Part shown: one piece after another, positions 34,355 through 42,035 of the stretch | Layout of the letters: the number at the start of each line of letters is the position of its first letter | Position numbering within the stretch: position 1 is the stretch's first letter | NCBI RefSeq assembly: GCF_900091585.1 | Contig: NZ_FMHT01000003.1 | Location: 1,426,001 to 1,490,000, forward strand | Length of the DNA: 64,000 bases | Direction: 5' to 3' | Source: Micromonospora nigra | GTDB lineage: Bacteria; Actinomycetota; Actinomycetes; Mycobacteriales; Micromonosporaceae | Program-made: the position numbers and the translations under genes | Notes under the pieces: model-generated | The model's input: the letters and a program-made list of their open reading frames with translations, nothing else | The model's database searches: none | Told to the model about the DNA's origin: nothing

Positions 34355-35746
34355 TCATCGCCGGTCGGACAGCCCGGCCAGGTGCAGCAGCAGGGCCTTG
34401 ACCTCGATGGCGGCGATCCGGTCGCGCGCGGCCGACGCGTCGGAGCAGAGCAGCACCGGACCGTCGGCCGGATCGGCGGGCAGTCGACCGTGCGAACCGC
34501 GCACCGCCCGGGCCCCGGCATCCAGCCCGACGACACTCATCAGGTAGCGCATGCCCAGCTTCCTGCGGGCCAGTGCGACCGCGGCCCGCCGCTTCGCCGC
34601 ACGCGGAGCCGTCGGGTCGAAGAACAGCTCCGCCGGGTCGTACCCGGGTTTGCGGTGGATCTCCACCAGCCGGGCGAAGTCGGGCGCCCGGGCGTCGTCG
34701 AGCCAGTAGTAGTACGTGAACCAGGCGTCCGGTTCGGCCACCAGCACCAGCTCACCGGCGCGCGGGTGGTCGAGCCCGTACCCGGCCCTGGCGGCCTCGT
34801 CGAGCACCTCGGCCACCCCGGGAAGCCCGGCGCAGAGCTTCGCCACCGCCGGCACGTCCGCCGGGTTCCGCACGTAGACGTGCGCGATCTGGTGGTCGGC
34901 GACCGCGAAGGCCCGCGACGTCCACGGGTCCAGGTACTCCATCCCGGCCTGGGTGTGCACCCGCAGCAGCCCCTCGACACGCAGCAGGCGGTTCACGTCG
35001 ACCGGGCGGGACACGTCGGTGATGCCGTACTCCGACAGGACCACCACGGTCGTGTCCCGGTCCCGGGCGGCGTCCAGCAGCGGCGCGAGGACACCGTCCA
35101 GCTCGGCCGCCGCGGCGGCGGCCCGGGGTGACGAGGGCCCGAAGCGTTGCAGGTCGTAGTCCAGATGTGGGACGTACACCAGGGTCAGGTCCGGAGCCTG
35201 CTCGGTGAGGATCTGCTCGGCGGCCCGGCAGATCCACCGCGACGACGGTAGACCTGCGGTCGGTCCCCAGTAGGTGAACAGCGGGAAGGTGCCGAGCCGG
35301 TCGGTGAGCGCGTCGTGCAGCTCCGGGGGGTCGGTGTAGCAGTCCGGCTCCTTGCGCCCGTCGGCGCGGTAGACCGGCCGTGGGGTGACCGTCCAGTCGA
35401 CGTCGGCGCCCATCGCGTACCACCAGCAGACGTTGGCCACGGTGTAGCCGGGCCGCACCCGGCGGGCCGCCGTCCACAGCTTCTCGCCGCCCACCAGGGC
35501 GTTGTGCTGCCGCCACAGCAGCACCTCGCCGAGGTCCCGGAAGTACCACCCGTTGCCGACGATCCCGTGCTCTGCCGGGAGGGCCCCGGTGAGGAGGGTC
35601 GACTGCACCGAGCAGGTCACGGCCGGCAGCACGGTGCCCAGCTCGGCCCGGAACCCACCGTCAGCCACCGCGCGCAGGCGGGGCATGTGCGCCAGCAGCC
35701 GGGGCGTCAGTCCCACCACGTCCAGCACCAGCACCTTTCTGCTCAT
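34355..35746 (-). CDS. eboF: EboF-type alkaline-phosphatase-superfamily phosphodiesterase
   Basis: This 463-residue protein of the nucleotide pyrophosphatase/phosphodiesterase group starts at ATG 35746. It has the N-terminal metal site VLDVVGLTPRLL, the nucleophile region VTCSVQSTLLTG with a Thr/Ser in the usual place, VPHLDYDLQRFGP, and the metal-binding VVLSEYGI and ADHQIAHVYVR segments. There is no signal peptide. In Ebo clusters this is the last enzyme, EboF. Here too it closes the run, overlapping eboE by 4 bases. It may remove a phosphate or nucleotide from the cluster's metabolite; this is inferred. Confidence 0.85.
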   Translation of the reverse strand: MSRKVLVLDVVGLTPRLLAHMPRLRAVADGGFRAELGTVLPAVTCSVQSTLLTGALPAEHGIVGNGWYFRDLGEVLLWRQHNALVGGEKLWTAARRVRPGYTVANVCWWYAMGADVDWTVTPRPVYRADGRKEPDCYTDPPELHDALTDRLGTFPLFTYWGPTAGLPSSRWICRAAEQILTEQAPDLTLVYVPHLDYDLQRFGPSSPRAAAAAAELDGVLAPLLDAARDRDTTVVVLSEYGITDVSRPVDVNRLLRVEGLLRVHTQAGMEYLDPWTSRAFAVADHQIAHVYVRNPADVPAVAKLCAGLPGVAEVLDEAARAGYGLDHPRAGELVLVAEPDAWFTYYYWLDDARAPDFARLVEIHRKPGYDPAELFFDPTAPRAAKRRAAVALARRKLGMRYLMSVVGLDAGARAVRGSHGRLPADPADGPVLLCSDASAARDRIAAIEVKALLLHLAGLSDRR

Positions 35747-36924
35747 GCCGCCACTCCCCGTCGTTCGGTCAGGCCCAGTCCGACCAGTTCGTCGCGGGCG
35801 AAGGCCAGTTCCGCGGCGATGCCGGCCGCCAGCTCCGCGTCGGTGCGGGGGCGCCGCGCCGCCGGCAGCACCCCCCAGGTGTACGTCTCGACGTCCAGGT
35901 GGTCGCAGCCGGCGACCGGGCCGGCGAACAGCTCCGCCAGCGCGGCACGCAGCACCGGCAGGGTCGACTCCAGCGGTGGTTCGGGCGGCGCGTGCAGCGG
36001 CACGTGGTAATGCACCCGCCACGGGCCGGGTAGTCGCGCCTCCAGCGCGGCATCCAGGTCGTCGGTGCTGTGGGCCGGGTCGGCCGGGTCGGTCACCGCC
36101 CCGCACCCCGCGGACCGGGTCTGGTGCAGGAAGCGCGGCTCGACCCAGCGGCGCAGCGCCTCCGTCGTACCGGCCGGCGCCTCGATCGCGGCGGAGACCT
36201 GCACCTTGACCACCGGCAGCCGGGCCGCCGCCAGCCGGGCCAGCGCCGCCGCCGGGTCCTCCCAGGCGCAGGCCAGGTGAGCCAGGTCCAGGCAGACCCC
36301 GAGCCGGTCGGTGTCCATCCCGGCCAGCCGCGAGCCGGCCTGGCCGGTCGTCTCCACCACGCACCCCGGTTCCGGCTCGAAGCCGATCCGGACCGGGCGG
36401 CCGGTGTCCCGCTCGACCGCCGCGAGGCCGGCCGCCAGCTGGTCCAGCCGGTGCCGGGCGGCGTCCGCGCGTGCCGCGTCCCAGGGCTCCCGCCAGGCCA
36501 GCGGCAGGGTGGAGACCGATCCGCGCACCGCGTCGTCCGGGAGCAGGTCGGCCAGCACCCGGGCCAGGTCCAGGGTGTACGCCAGCCGCGCGTCGGTGGT
36601 CCAGTCCGGGTGGTACACGGCGTCCTTGACCACCGGGGCCTGGAAGGCCGCGTACGGGAAGCCGTTGAGGGTGACCACCTCCAGACCCCGCGCGGTCAAC
36701 TCGGCACGCAACCGGCGGCGCAGCGCCGGATCGGCGGCCAGCTCGGCGGCGACCGGCGCGGCCAGCCACAGCCCGAGGCCGAGCAGGTCGACGCCGAGCC
36801 GCTCGCGGACCGGCCGGGCGTGGCTGTCCAGCTGGGCGACGATGCCGGCGAGGTCCTCGGCCGGGTGCACGTTGGTGCAGTAGCCGAGGTGGACCGTCGT
36901 GCCACCGGCGTGCCGCAGCCGCAT
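35743..36924 (-). CDS. eboE: EboE-like metabolite traffic protein (TIM barrel)
   Basis: This 393-residue protein starts at ATG 36924, sharing one base with the stop of the TatD-like gene. It opens HLGYCTNVHPAEDLAGIV, the hallmark of EboE, and continues as a xylose-isomerase-like barrel: VVTLNGFPYAAF, IGFEPEPGCVVE, LGVCLDLAHLACAWEDP with putative metal ligands, KVQVSAAIEAP, and YTWGVLP near the end. EboE is one of the defining genes of the ebo cluster. Its reaction is unknown; the fold suggests isomerisation or cleavage of a sugar-like intermediate. Confidence 0.88.
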   Translation of the reverse strand: MRLRHAGGTTVHLGYCTNVHPAEDLAGIVAQLDSHARPVRERLGVDLLGLGLWLAAPVAAELAADPALRRRLRAELTARGLEVVTLNGFPYAAFQAPVVKDAVYHPDWTTDARLAYTLDLARVLADLLPDDAVRGSVSTLPLAWREPWDAARADAARHRLDQLAAGLAAVERDTGRPVRIGFEPEPGCVVETTGQAGSRLAGMDTDRLGVCLDLAHLACAWEDPAAALARLAAARLPVVKVQVSAAIEAPAGTTEALRRWVEPRFLHQTRSAGCGAVTDPADPAHSTDDLDAALEARLPGPWRVHYHVPLHAPPEPPLESTLPVLRAALAELFAGPVAGCDHLDVETYTWGVLPAARRPRTDAELAAGIAAELAFARDELVGLGLTERRGVAA

Positions 36925-37778
36925 CAGGTGCCGCCGCGCAGGATCGAGCTGCCGGTCTCCGGGTCCACGGCGGCGAGGTCCAGCTCGGTCAGGTCGAGCC
37001 GCCCGGACTGGCCGTAGAACTCGACCGGGTTGCGCCAGAGAACCCGGTCGACGTCGTCGTCGGTGAACCCGGCCAGCAGCATCGCCTCCCCGGTGGCCCG
37101 GGTGAGCAGTGGGTCGGACCGCCCCCAGTCGGCGGCCGAGTTGACCAGCATCCGTTCGGTGCCGTGCTCGCGTAGCAGCTCGACCATCCGCGGGGGCGAC
37201 ATCTTCGTGTCCGGGTAGATCGAGAAGCCCATCCAGCATCCGCTGTCCCGGACGAGCGTGACGGTCACCTCGTTGAGGTGGTCGAGCACGACCCGGCCGG
37301 GAGCGATGCCGCACTCGGTGACCACGGCGAGACTGCGCTCCACGCCCCGGGCCTTGTCCCGGTGCGGGGTGTGCACCAACGCCGGCAGGTCGTGGGCGAC
37401 GGCCAGGGCGAGCTGCACGGCGAAGACCTCGTCCTCCTCCGGCGTCATCGAGTCGTAGCCGATCTCGCCGACCGCCACCACACCGTCCTTCTCCAGGTAG
37501 CGGGGCAGCACGTCGAGCACCGGCCGGCAGCGCGGGTCGTTGGCCTCCTTCGGGTTCAGTGCCACCGTCGCGTGGTGCCGTACGCCGAACTGGCCGGCCC
37601 GGAACGGCTCCCAGCCGACCAGCGAGTCGAAGTAGTCGGTGAACGACCCGACGCTGGTGCGTGGCTGGCCGAGCCAGAACGCCGGTTCGACCACCGCGCG
37701 GACCCCGGCGGAGGCCATCCGCTCGTAGTCGTCGGTCGTCCGCGACGTCATGTGGATGTGCGGGTCGAAGATCCGCAT
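36924..37778 (-). CDS. eboB: EboB-like TatD-family metal hydrolase
   Basis: This 284-residue amidohydrolase-superfamily protein begins MRIFDPHIHMTSRT, with the HxH metal motif at His7 and His9. Further ligands are visible in VAVGEIGYDS (Glu), ALVHTPHRDK (His), VLDHLNE (His) and NSAADWGRSDP (Asp). TatD proteins are metal-dependent nucleases or hydrolases; in ebo clusters the member EboB has no proven substrate. It overlaps eboE by one base and follows eboA with a one-base gap. Confidence 0.88.
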   Translation of the reverse strand: MRIFDPHIHMTSRTTDDYERMASAGVRAVVEPAFWLGQPRTSVGSFTDYFDSLVGWEPFRAGQFGVRHHATVALNPKEANDPRCRPVLDVLPRYLEKDGVVAVGEIGYDSMTPEEDEVFAVQLALAVAHDLPALVHTPHRDKARGVERSLAVVTECGIAPGRVVLDHLNEVTVTLVRDSGCWMGFSIYPDTKMSPPRMVELLREHGTERMLVNSAADWGRSDPLLTRATGEAMLLAGFTDDDVDRVLWRNPVEFYGQSGRLDLTELDLAAVDPETGSSILRGGT

Positions 37779-37779
37779 G

Positions 37780-38400
37780 TCACGCCTCCCTGGGATGCGG
37801 GTGGTCGGCCGGGGCGGCCAGCCGGTCGAGCAGGTCGGTGGCGTCGGCGGGCATGGTCCGGCCGGCGGCGGCGCGTTCGGCGGCGAGGGCGGCGAGCATC
37901 AACGCCAGCTCGCCGTCGGCCCGTTCGTCGAGGTCGGCGACCACGGCCAGCGGCACACCCGTGAACACACACTTGAGCACGGCCTGCCGCCAGGCGGACG
38001 GGTCCAGGTGCCGGGCGTACGGGCCGAGGGCGGCGGCGACCAGTCGGGTGTCGTTGGTGCGGATCGCGTCGTGCAGCAGCGGCACGGCGTCCGCGCCGAC
38101 CGGCAGCAGCGGCAGCGCCCGCAGCACCGCCCGCCTCTCGGCGGCGTCACCGTGCCGGTAGAGGAGGTCGGTGAACGCGGTGTGGTCGGCGGGCAGGGCG
38201 GTCAGCAGCAGCACCCGCGCCGCGTCGTCGGCGGTCCAGCCGGGCAGCTCCGGCAGCTCGTTGCGGCCGCAGCGCCGGCCGGCGGCGGCGAACACGCCGG
38301 TGATCGCGGCGGGCTCGGCCGTCACCCGGCGCAGGGCCGCGTCCAGCCATTCGGGATCGGGTACGCCCCGAAGGGCCTTCCGCAGTCGATCCGGTGTCAT
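37780..38400 (-). CDS. eboA: EboA-domain protein
   Basis: This 206-residue soluble, mostly helical protein has HEAT-like repeats (RRAVLRALPLLPVGADAVPL, TRLVAAALGPYARH). It carries the segment VLKCVFTGVPLAVVADLDER followed by LALMLAALAAERAAAGR, which is typical of EboA proteins. ATG 38400 is the start. EboA has no known catalytic activity and may be a scaffold for the other Ebo enzymes. It is preceded by the TIM-barrel gene with a gap of 25 bases. Confidence 0.82.
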   Translation of the reverse strand: MTPDRLRKALRGVPDPEWLDAALRRVTAEPAAITGVFAAAGRRCGRNELPELPGWTADDAARVLLLTALPADHTAFTDLLYRHGDAAERRAVLRALPLLPVGADAVPLLHDAIRTNDTRLVAAALGPYARHLDPSAWRQAVLKCVFTGVPLAVVADLDERADGELALMLAALAAERAAAGRTMPADATDLLDRLAAPADHPHPREA

Positions 38401-38425
38401 CGGACCCTCCTCCCTCGTGTGCTGT

Positions 38426-39331
38426 TCAGCGGAGCGCGATGGTCCCGTCGTCGACGTCGGCCGCGTCGGCGGCGCGCAGGAAGTCCAGGGAGCGGGCGGC
38501 GACGGCGGGGGCGGCGTGCGAGTGCCGGGGCAGCTCCACCGCGACCAGGCCGCGATAGCCGACCGCCCGCAGCGCACGCAGCACCGGCGGGAAGTCGATC
38601 TCGCCCGTGCCGAACTCCAGGTGTTCGTGGACGCCCCGCCGCATGTCGTCGATCTGCACGTTCACCAGGTGTTCGGCCACCTGGCGCACGCAGTCGGCCA
38701 CCGGCCGGGGCTCCAGACAGCGGCAGTGTCCGATGTCGAGGGTGATGCCGAACCGCGCCGGTGCGCCGAGCGCGGCGTGCAGGCGGTGCCAGCCCGCGAC
38801 GTCCTCGACGAGCATTCCTGGTTCCGGCTCGAAGCCGAGCGTCACGCCGGCCGCGTCGGCGGCGTCGACCACGGTCGCGCAACCGGCCACCAGCCGGTCC
38901 CAGGCGATCGCCGGCGGGACGGTCCCGGGCCGCACGCCGGCCCAGAAGGAGACGGCCTCCGCACCCAGATCGGCGCCCACCCGTACGGCCCGGTGCAGGA
39001 ACTCGATCCGCCGGGCCGGGTCGTCGTGCAGCAGCGTCGGGGCGTGCTTGTGCCACGGATCGAGCAGGTACCGGGCGCCGGTCTCCACCACCACGGCGAG
39101 ACCGAGCGCGTCCAGCCGACGCGAAACGGCGGCGACCCGCCCGGCCAGCCCGGGGGCGAACGGGTCGAGGTGGTCGTGGTCGAGCGTGAGCGCCACCCCC
39201 GTATAGCCCAGCTCGGCGATGACCGCCAGCGCGTCGTCCAGCCGGTGGTTGGCGAAGCCGTTCGTGCCGTACCCGAACCGCAACCCGCCCTCGCCGGACC
39301 GGCTCTCACCAGCGGCCTGTGGGACGGTCAT
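38426..39331 (-). CDS. sugar phosphate isomerase/epimerase in the ebo run
   Basis: This 301-residue xylose-isomerase-like TIM barrel begins with GLRFGYGTNGFANHRLDDAL after a short tail. Barrel motifs with likely metal ligands are TLDHDHLDPFAPG, GFEPEPGMLVED, GITLDIGHCRCLEP, VQIDDMRRGVHEH and VAVELPRHSHAAP. It overlaps the prenyltransferase gene by 4 bases. It is distinct from EboE but belongs to the same superfamily, so the cluster contains two such enzymes acting perhaps in sequence. Confidence 0.87.
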   Translation of the reverse strand: MTVPQAAGESRSGEGGLRFGYGTNGFANHRLDDALAVIAELGYTGVALTLDHDHLDPFAPGLAGRVAAVSRRLDALGLAVVVETGARYLLDPWHKHAPTLLHDDPARRIEFLHRAVRVGADLGAEAVSFWAGVRPGTVPPAIAWDRLVAGCATVVDAADAAGVTLGFEPEPGMLVEDVAGWHRLHAALGAPARFGITLDIGHCRCLEPRPVADCVRQVAEHLVNVQIDDMRRGVHEHLEFGTGEIDFPPVLRALRAVGYRGLVAVELPRHSHAAPAVAARSLDFLRAADAADVDDGTIALR

Positions 39332-40191
39332 GTCGGGGAGACCCTCCGGGCCAGCCGGCGGGCCAGCGGCGCCGCCGCCGCGACCGCCGCGCCGAGCAGA
39401 CCGGCGCCGGCGCGGGCGGTCAGGGCGCCCTGGAGGGCGGGCAGCCCGGTGATCCCGGCACCGACCGCCGCGCGCACCCGACCGGCGGACGGGTCGACGA
39501 CCACCCGGGCCTGCGCCGCCCCGTACCGGGCGGCGTACCAGGTGGCCAGCAGGGCCGGCAGGGCGGCGAGGGGTGAACCGGTGGTGGCCGGTGGGCGGCC
39601 GGCGCTGGCGGCGACGAGGGCGGTGCCGGCGAGGGTGCGCAGCGGCAGTGCCCGGTCGGCGCCGTCGACCTCGCGGCGGGACAGCGCCGTGACGGTCCAG
39701 GTGTGCGCGGCGACGGTGACCGCCGCCGGGACGGCCCGGGACAGCCGGCCGCCGGTCGCGCCGAGCAGCACGTCCAGCCCTCGGCAGGCGGCCATCACGG
39801 CCGGTCCGGCGGAGGTGTTCTTGGCACGCAGGTCGTACCCCCAGACGGCCGTGGCGAGCGGGACCGCGACCGCCGCCGCCCTCCCGCCCCCGACGGCGGC
39901 GGCGAGGCCGACCCCGGCGGCGGTGAGCCCGACGGCCAGGCCGAGCGCGACCTCCGGGGTGACCCGGCCAGTGGGGATCGGCCGCTCCGGGCGCTCGACA
40001 GCGTCCAGCCGCCGGTCGGCCCAGTCGTTGCCGGCCATGCCGGCCCAGTAGAGCAGCACCGAGGCGGCGGCCAGTCCCGGCGTCCGCCGGCCCAGCGACC
40101 CGGCCGCCGCGGCGCCGGCCACGACGTCGCCGGGAACCGAGAGCGCCGCCGGGGCCCGCACCAGCTCGGCGAGATCAGCGAGGGTAGGCAC
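39328..40191 (-). CDS. eboC: UbiA-family prenyltransferase (EboC position)
   Basis: This 287-residue membrane protein with about eight hydrophobic helices starts at GTG 40191, inside the 3' end of the inositol-phosphate-synthase-like gene (17-base overlap). The two Asp-rich prenyl-diphosphate motifs of UbiA enzymes appear as NDWADRRLDAVE and, weakly, as YDLRAKN plus LDVLL. UbiA proteins move a prenyl chain onto a small acceptor in the membrane. In actinobacteria close relatives are called SCO3242-type prenyltransferases. In this cluster the acceptor may be the sugar or cyclitol made by the neighbouring enzymes (inference). Confidence 0.86.
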   Translation of the reverse strand: MPTLADLAELVRAPAALSVPGDVVAGAAAAGSLGRRTPGLAAASVLLYWAGMAGNDWADRRLDAVERPERPIPTGRVTPEVALGLAVGLTAAGVGLAAAVGGGRAAAVAVPLATAVWGYDLRAKNTSAGPAVMAACRGLDVLLGATGGRLSRAVPAAVTVAAHTWTVTALSRREVDGADRALPLRTLAGTALVAASAGRPPATTGSPLAALPALLATWYAARYGAAQARVVVDPSAGRVRAAVGAGITGLPALQGALTARAGAGLLGAAVAAAAPLARRLARRVSPT

Positions 40192-41335
40192 CGGAAACCC
40201 CCTCGTGCAGGCGACGGGTGTACGCGCACAGCCGGTGCCACTGGTCGCCGAGCGCGTGCGTGGGCTCGCCCAGTGGGTCCTTGAAGAAGAACGCCAGGTC
40301 CTCCAGCGGTCCACTGTCACCGGCGGCGTGCGCGGCGGCGGTGAGCCGGGCCAGGTCCAGCACCAGCGGGGCGGCCAACGCGGAGTCGCAGCCGTGCCAG
40401 GTGAACTCGAGGCGCATCCCGACGCCGAGGAACCCCGCGAAGGTGACGAGGTCCCAGGCGGACTTGTGGTCGCCCAGCTCCTCGACGTAGTCGATCCGGG
40501 TGCCGCCCTGCGGGACGTAGCCGAGGATCTCCCCGAGTACCCGCTGCTTGCTGGCCACCTTGGCGGCGTTGGCAGCCGGATCGGCGAGGGTGGCGCCGTC
40601 GCCGCCGCCGAGCAGGTTGACCCCGCTCCACGAGCGCACCGCCAGGTGCCGCATCGCGAACATCGGGGCCAGCACGGACTTGACCAGCGTCTCCCCGGTC
40701 TTGCCGTCGTGCCCGGCGTACGGCAGGCCCCGCTCGTCGGCGAGCGCCCGCAGGGCGGGCAGGCGCAGGCCTGTGGACGGGGTGAAGTCGACATACGGGC
40801 AGCCGGCCTCGACGGCCGCGTAGGCGTAGAGCGAGCTGGTGGGCAGCACCGCCTCCGCACCGGCCAGCGCGGCCCGCAGCGCGACCGGGTCCGTGTGAGC
40901 CGGGTGTGGGCCGGCGGCCGGCTCGGTGGCCGAGACGTTGACCACCACCACCCGCGCGAGACCGTGCCGCTCTCGGAACGCGGTCAGCTCGGCGATGGTC
41001 GCAGCCGCCCGGTCGGCCTGGGTGCCGACGGTGGGTGCGAGGCGTAGCTCCCGCTCGACCTCGGCCAACTCGGTGCCGAGGGCGTCGACCAGGCGGCCCG
41101 GCACCACGCCGGCGGCGGCGAGCGTCTCGGCGCGCTTGGCCAGTGGTGTGGCCACCACGTCGTGTCCGCCGAGGACCAGGTCGGAGAAGGCCGGCAGGGC
41201 GGGACCGCGAAGCTCGGGCAGCTCGGTGACGCAGCCGGTCGGGTCGGTGAGCCCGGACCGCAGGGCGAGCGCCCCGACGATGCTGGTGGTCGCGACGGAA
41301 CCGCGAGCCCCCACCAGCCAGACACCCGTACGCAA
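40175..41335 (-). CDS. inositol-3-phosphate-synthase-like enzyme (in the EboD position)
   Basis: This 386-residue NAD-dependent enzyme starts at TTG 41335 behind GGAGGGG. The N-terminal Rossmann motif is VWLVGARGSVATTSIVG. The synthase core shows VVNVSATEP, AYAAVEAGCPYVDFTPS, GKTGETLVKSVLAPMF and SGVNLLGGGDGATLADP, then DHKSAWDLVTFAGFLGVGM. True synthases turn glucose-6-phosphate into inositol-3-phosphate. Here the gene heads an ebo-type operon, where other bacteria have the dehydroquinate-synthase-like EboD. It is therefore probably a paralogue making a cyclitol phosphate for this pathway. A palindrome lies 38 bases upstream. Confidence 0.85.
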   Translation of the reverse strand: MRTGVWLVGARGSVATTSIVGALALRSGLTDPTGCVTELPELRGPALPAFSDLVLGGHDVVATPLAKRAETLAAAGVVPGRLVDALGTELAEVERELRLAPTVGTQADRAAATIAELTAFRERHGLARVVVVNVSATEPAAGPHPAHTDPVALRAALAGAEAVLPTSSLYAYAAVEAGCPYVDFTPSTGLRLPALRALADERGLPYAGHDGKTGETLVKSVLAPMFAMRHLAVRSWSGVNLLGGGDGATLADPAANAAKVASKQRVLGEILGYVPQGGTRIDYVEELGDHKSAWDLVTFAGFLGVGMRLEFTWHGCDSALAAPLVLDLARLTAAAHAAGDSGPLEDLAFFFKDPLGEPTHALGDQWHRLCAYTRRLHEGVSGAYPR

Positions 41336-41372
41336 TGGTGCTCCCCTCCGGTCGCGAGGAACCGACCTTGCA

Positions 41373-41392
41373 TTGATATATAGCAATATCAA
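41373..41392 (-). promoter_or_regulatory. AT-rich palindrome in the ebo operon promoter
   Basis: A perfect inverted repeat TTGATAT-N6-ATATCAA is almost free of G and C in a >70 % GC genome. It lies 38-57 bases upstream of the TTG start of the first ebo gene, overlapping where -10 and transcription start would be. It looks like an operator for a dimeric regulator; no candidate regulator gene is adjacent except the ROK gene 6 kb upstream. Confidence 0.6.
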
Positions 41393-42035
41393 AGATTTGG
41401 TCCGAGAACTACTCGTCTGAGCGGATGGGCCCCGTCCGCCGACCAGCCCGGGAGAAGGTCCGAACCGGCGTCGAAGTCGGCGGCGACGACGCCGGACCGG
41501 CGCCCGGTGCAGGTGCGGACGGACGGGGCTGGCAGGCAGGGGCGGTCGGCGTCCCGACCCTGCCTCCCCCGCATCCGGCCGGTCGGACGACGGCGCGCCC
41601 GACCGGAGGTCATCAGGAAACCGGATCCGCCGTGCGGCGGAAGGCGACGTGGTTGCGGCGGCAGGAAACCGGGTCCGCCGTGCGGCGGCGAGGTGGGTCT
41701 GCGTGGGCGGCGGTAGAGGCTGGTCGGGGCACGGTGTCCTCCGGGTGGCCGGGGCCCGCAGGTCGTCGCGGCGGTCCTGCGGCGCGCGGGACGGGGTGGT
41801 GTGTTGGCGCTCCGGTGGGTGGTGGGTGGTGGTGCGGTGGCGAGCCTTGCGGGTCGCCGGATGTGCGGTCCTCCGGTGCGGCCGGGGAATCCCGGTCCGG
41901 CCGCACCGGAGACCGTCCTGCTCGTGCCATTCGTGCCGTGGCGGCCCGGATGGCACGCCCCGTCCGGCGCCGACCTCGTCCCGACCGCGGGGCGCAACCG
42001 CGGACGGTCCCTCGCCGGTCGGCGTCGGGGGTGGC
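41393..42035. other. gene-free spacer with a duplicated 26-mer
   Basis: About 640 bases separate the oxidoreductase gene from the ebo operon. No frame here has a start, ribosome binding site and domain. A 26-base unit that begins AGGAAACCGG and ends in a CCGCCG/CGGCGG hairpin occurs at 41615-41640 and again at 41663-41688 with one difference. These hairpins may stop transcription coming from the oxidoreductase gene. A G/T-rich stretch follows at 41750-41860. Confidence 0.5.

Noticed and set aside
40175..41335. Housekeeping inositol-3-phosphate synthase (ino1)
   Set aside because: Not excluded, but the gene is translationally coupled to UbiA and Ebo genes and not to mycothiol or phospholipid genes, so a dedicated paralogue is preferred and no gene symbol was given.
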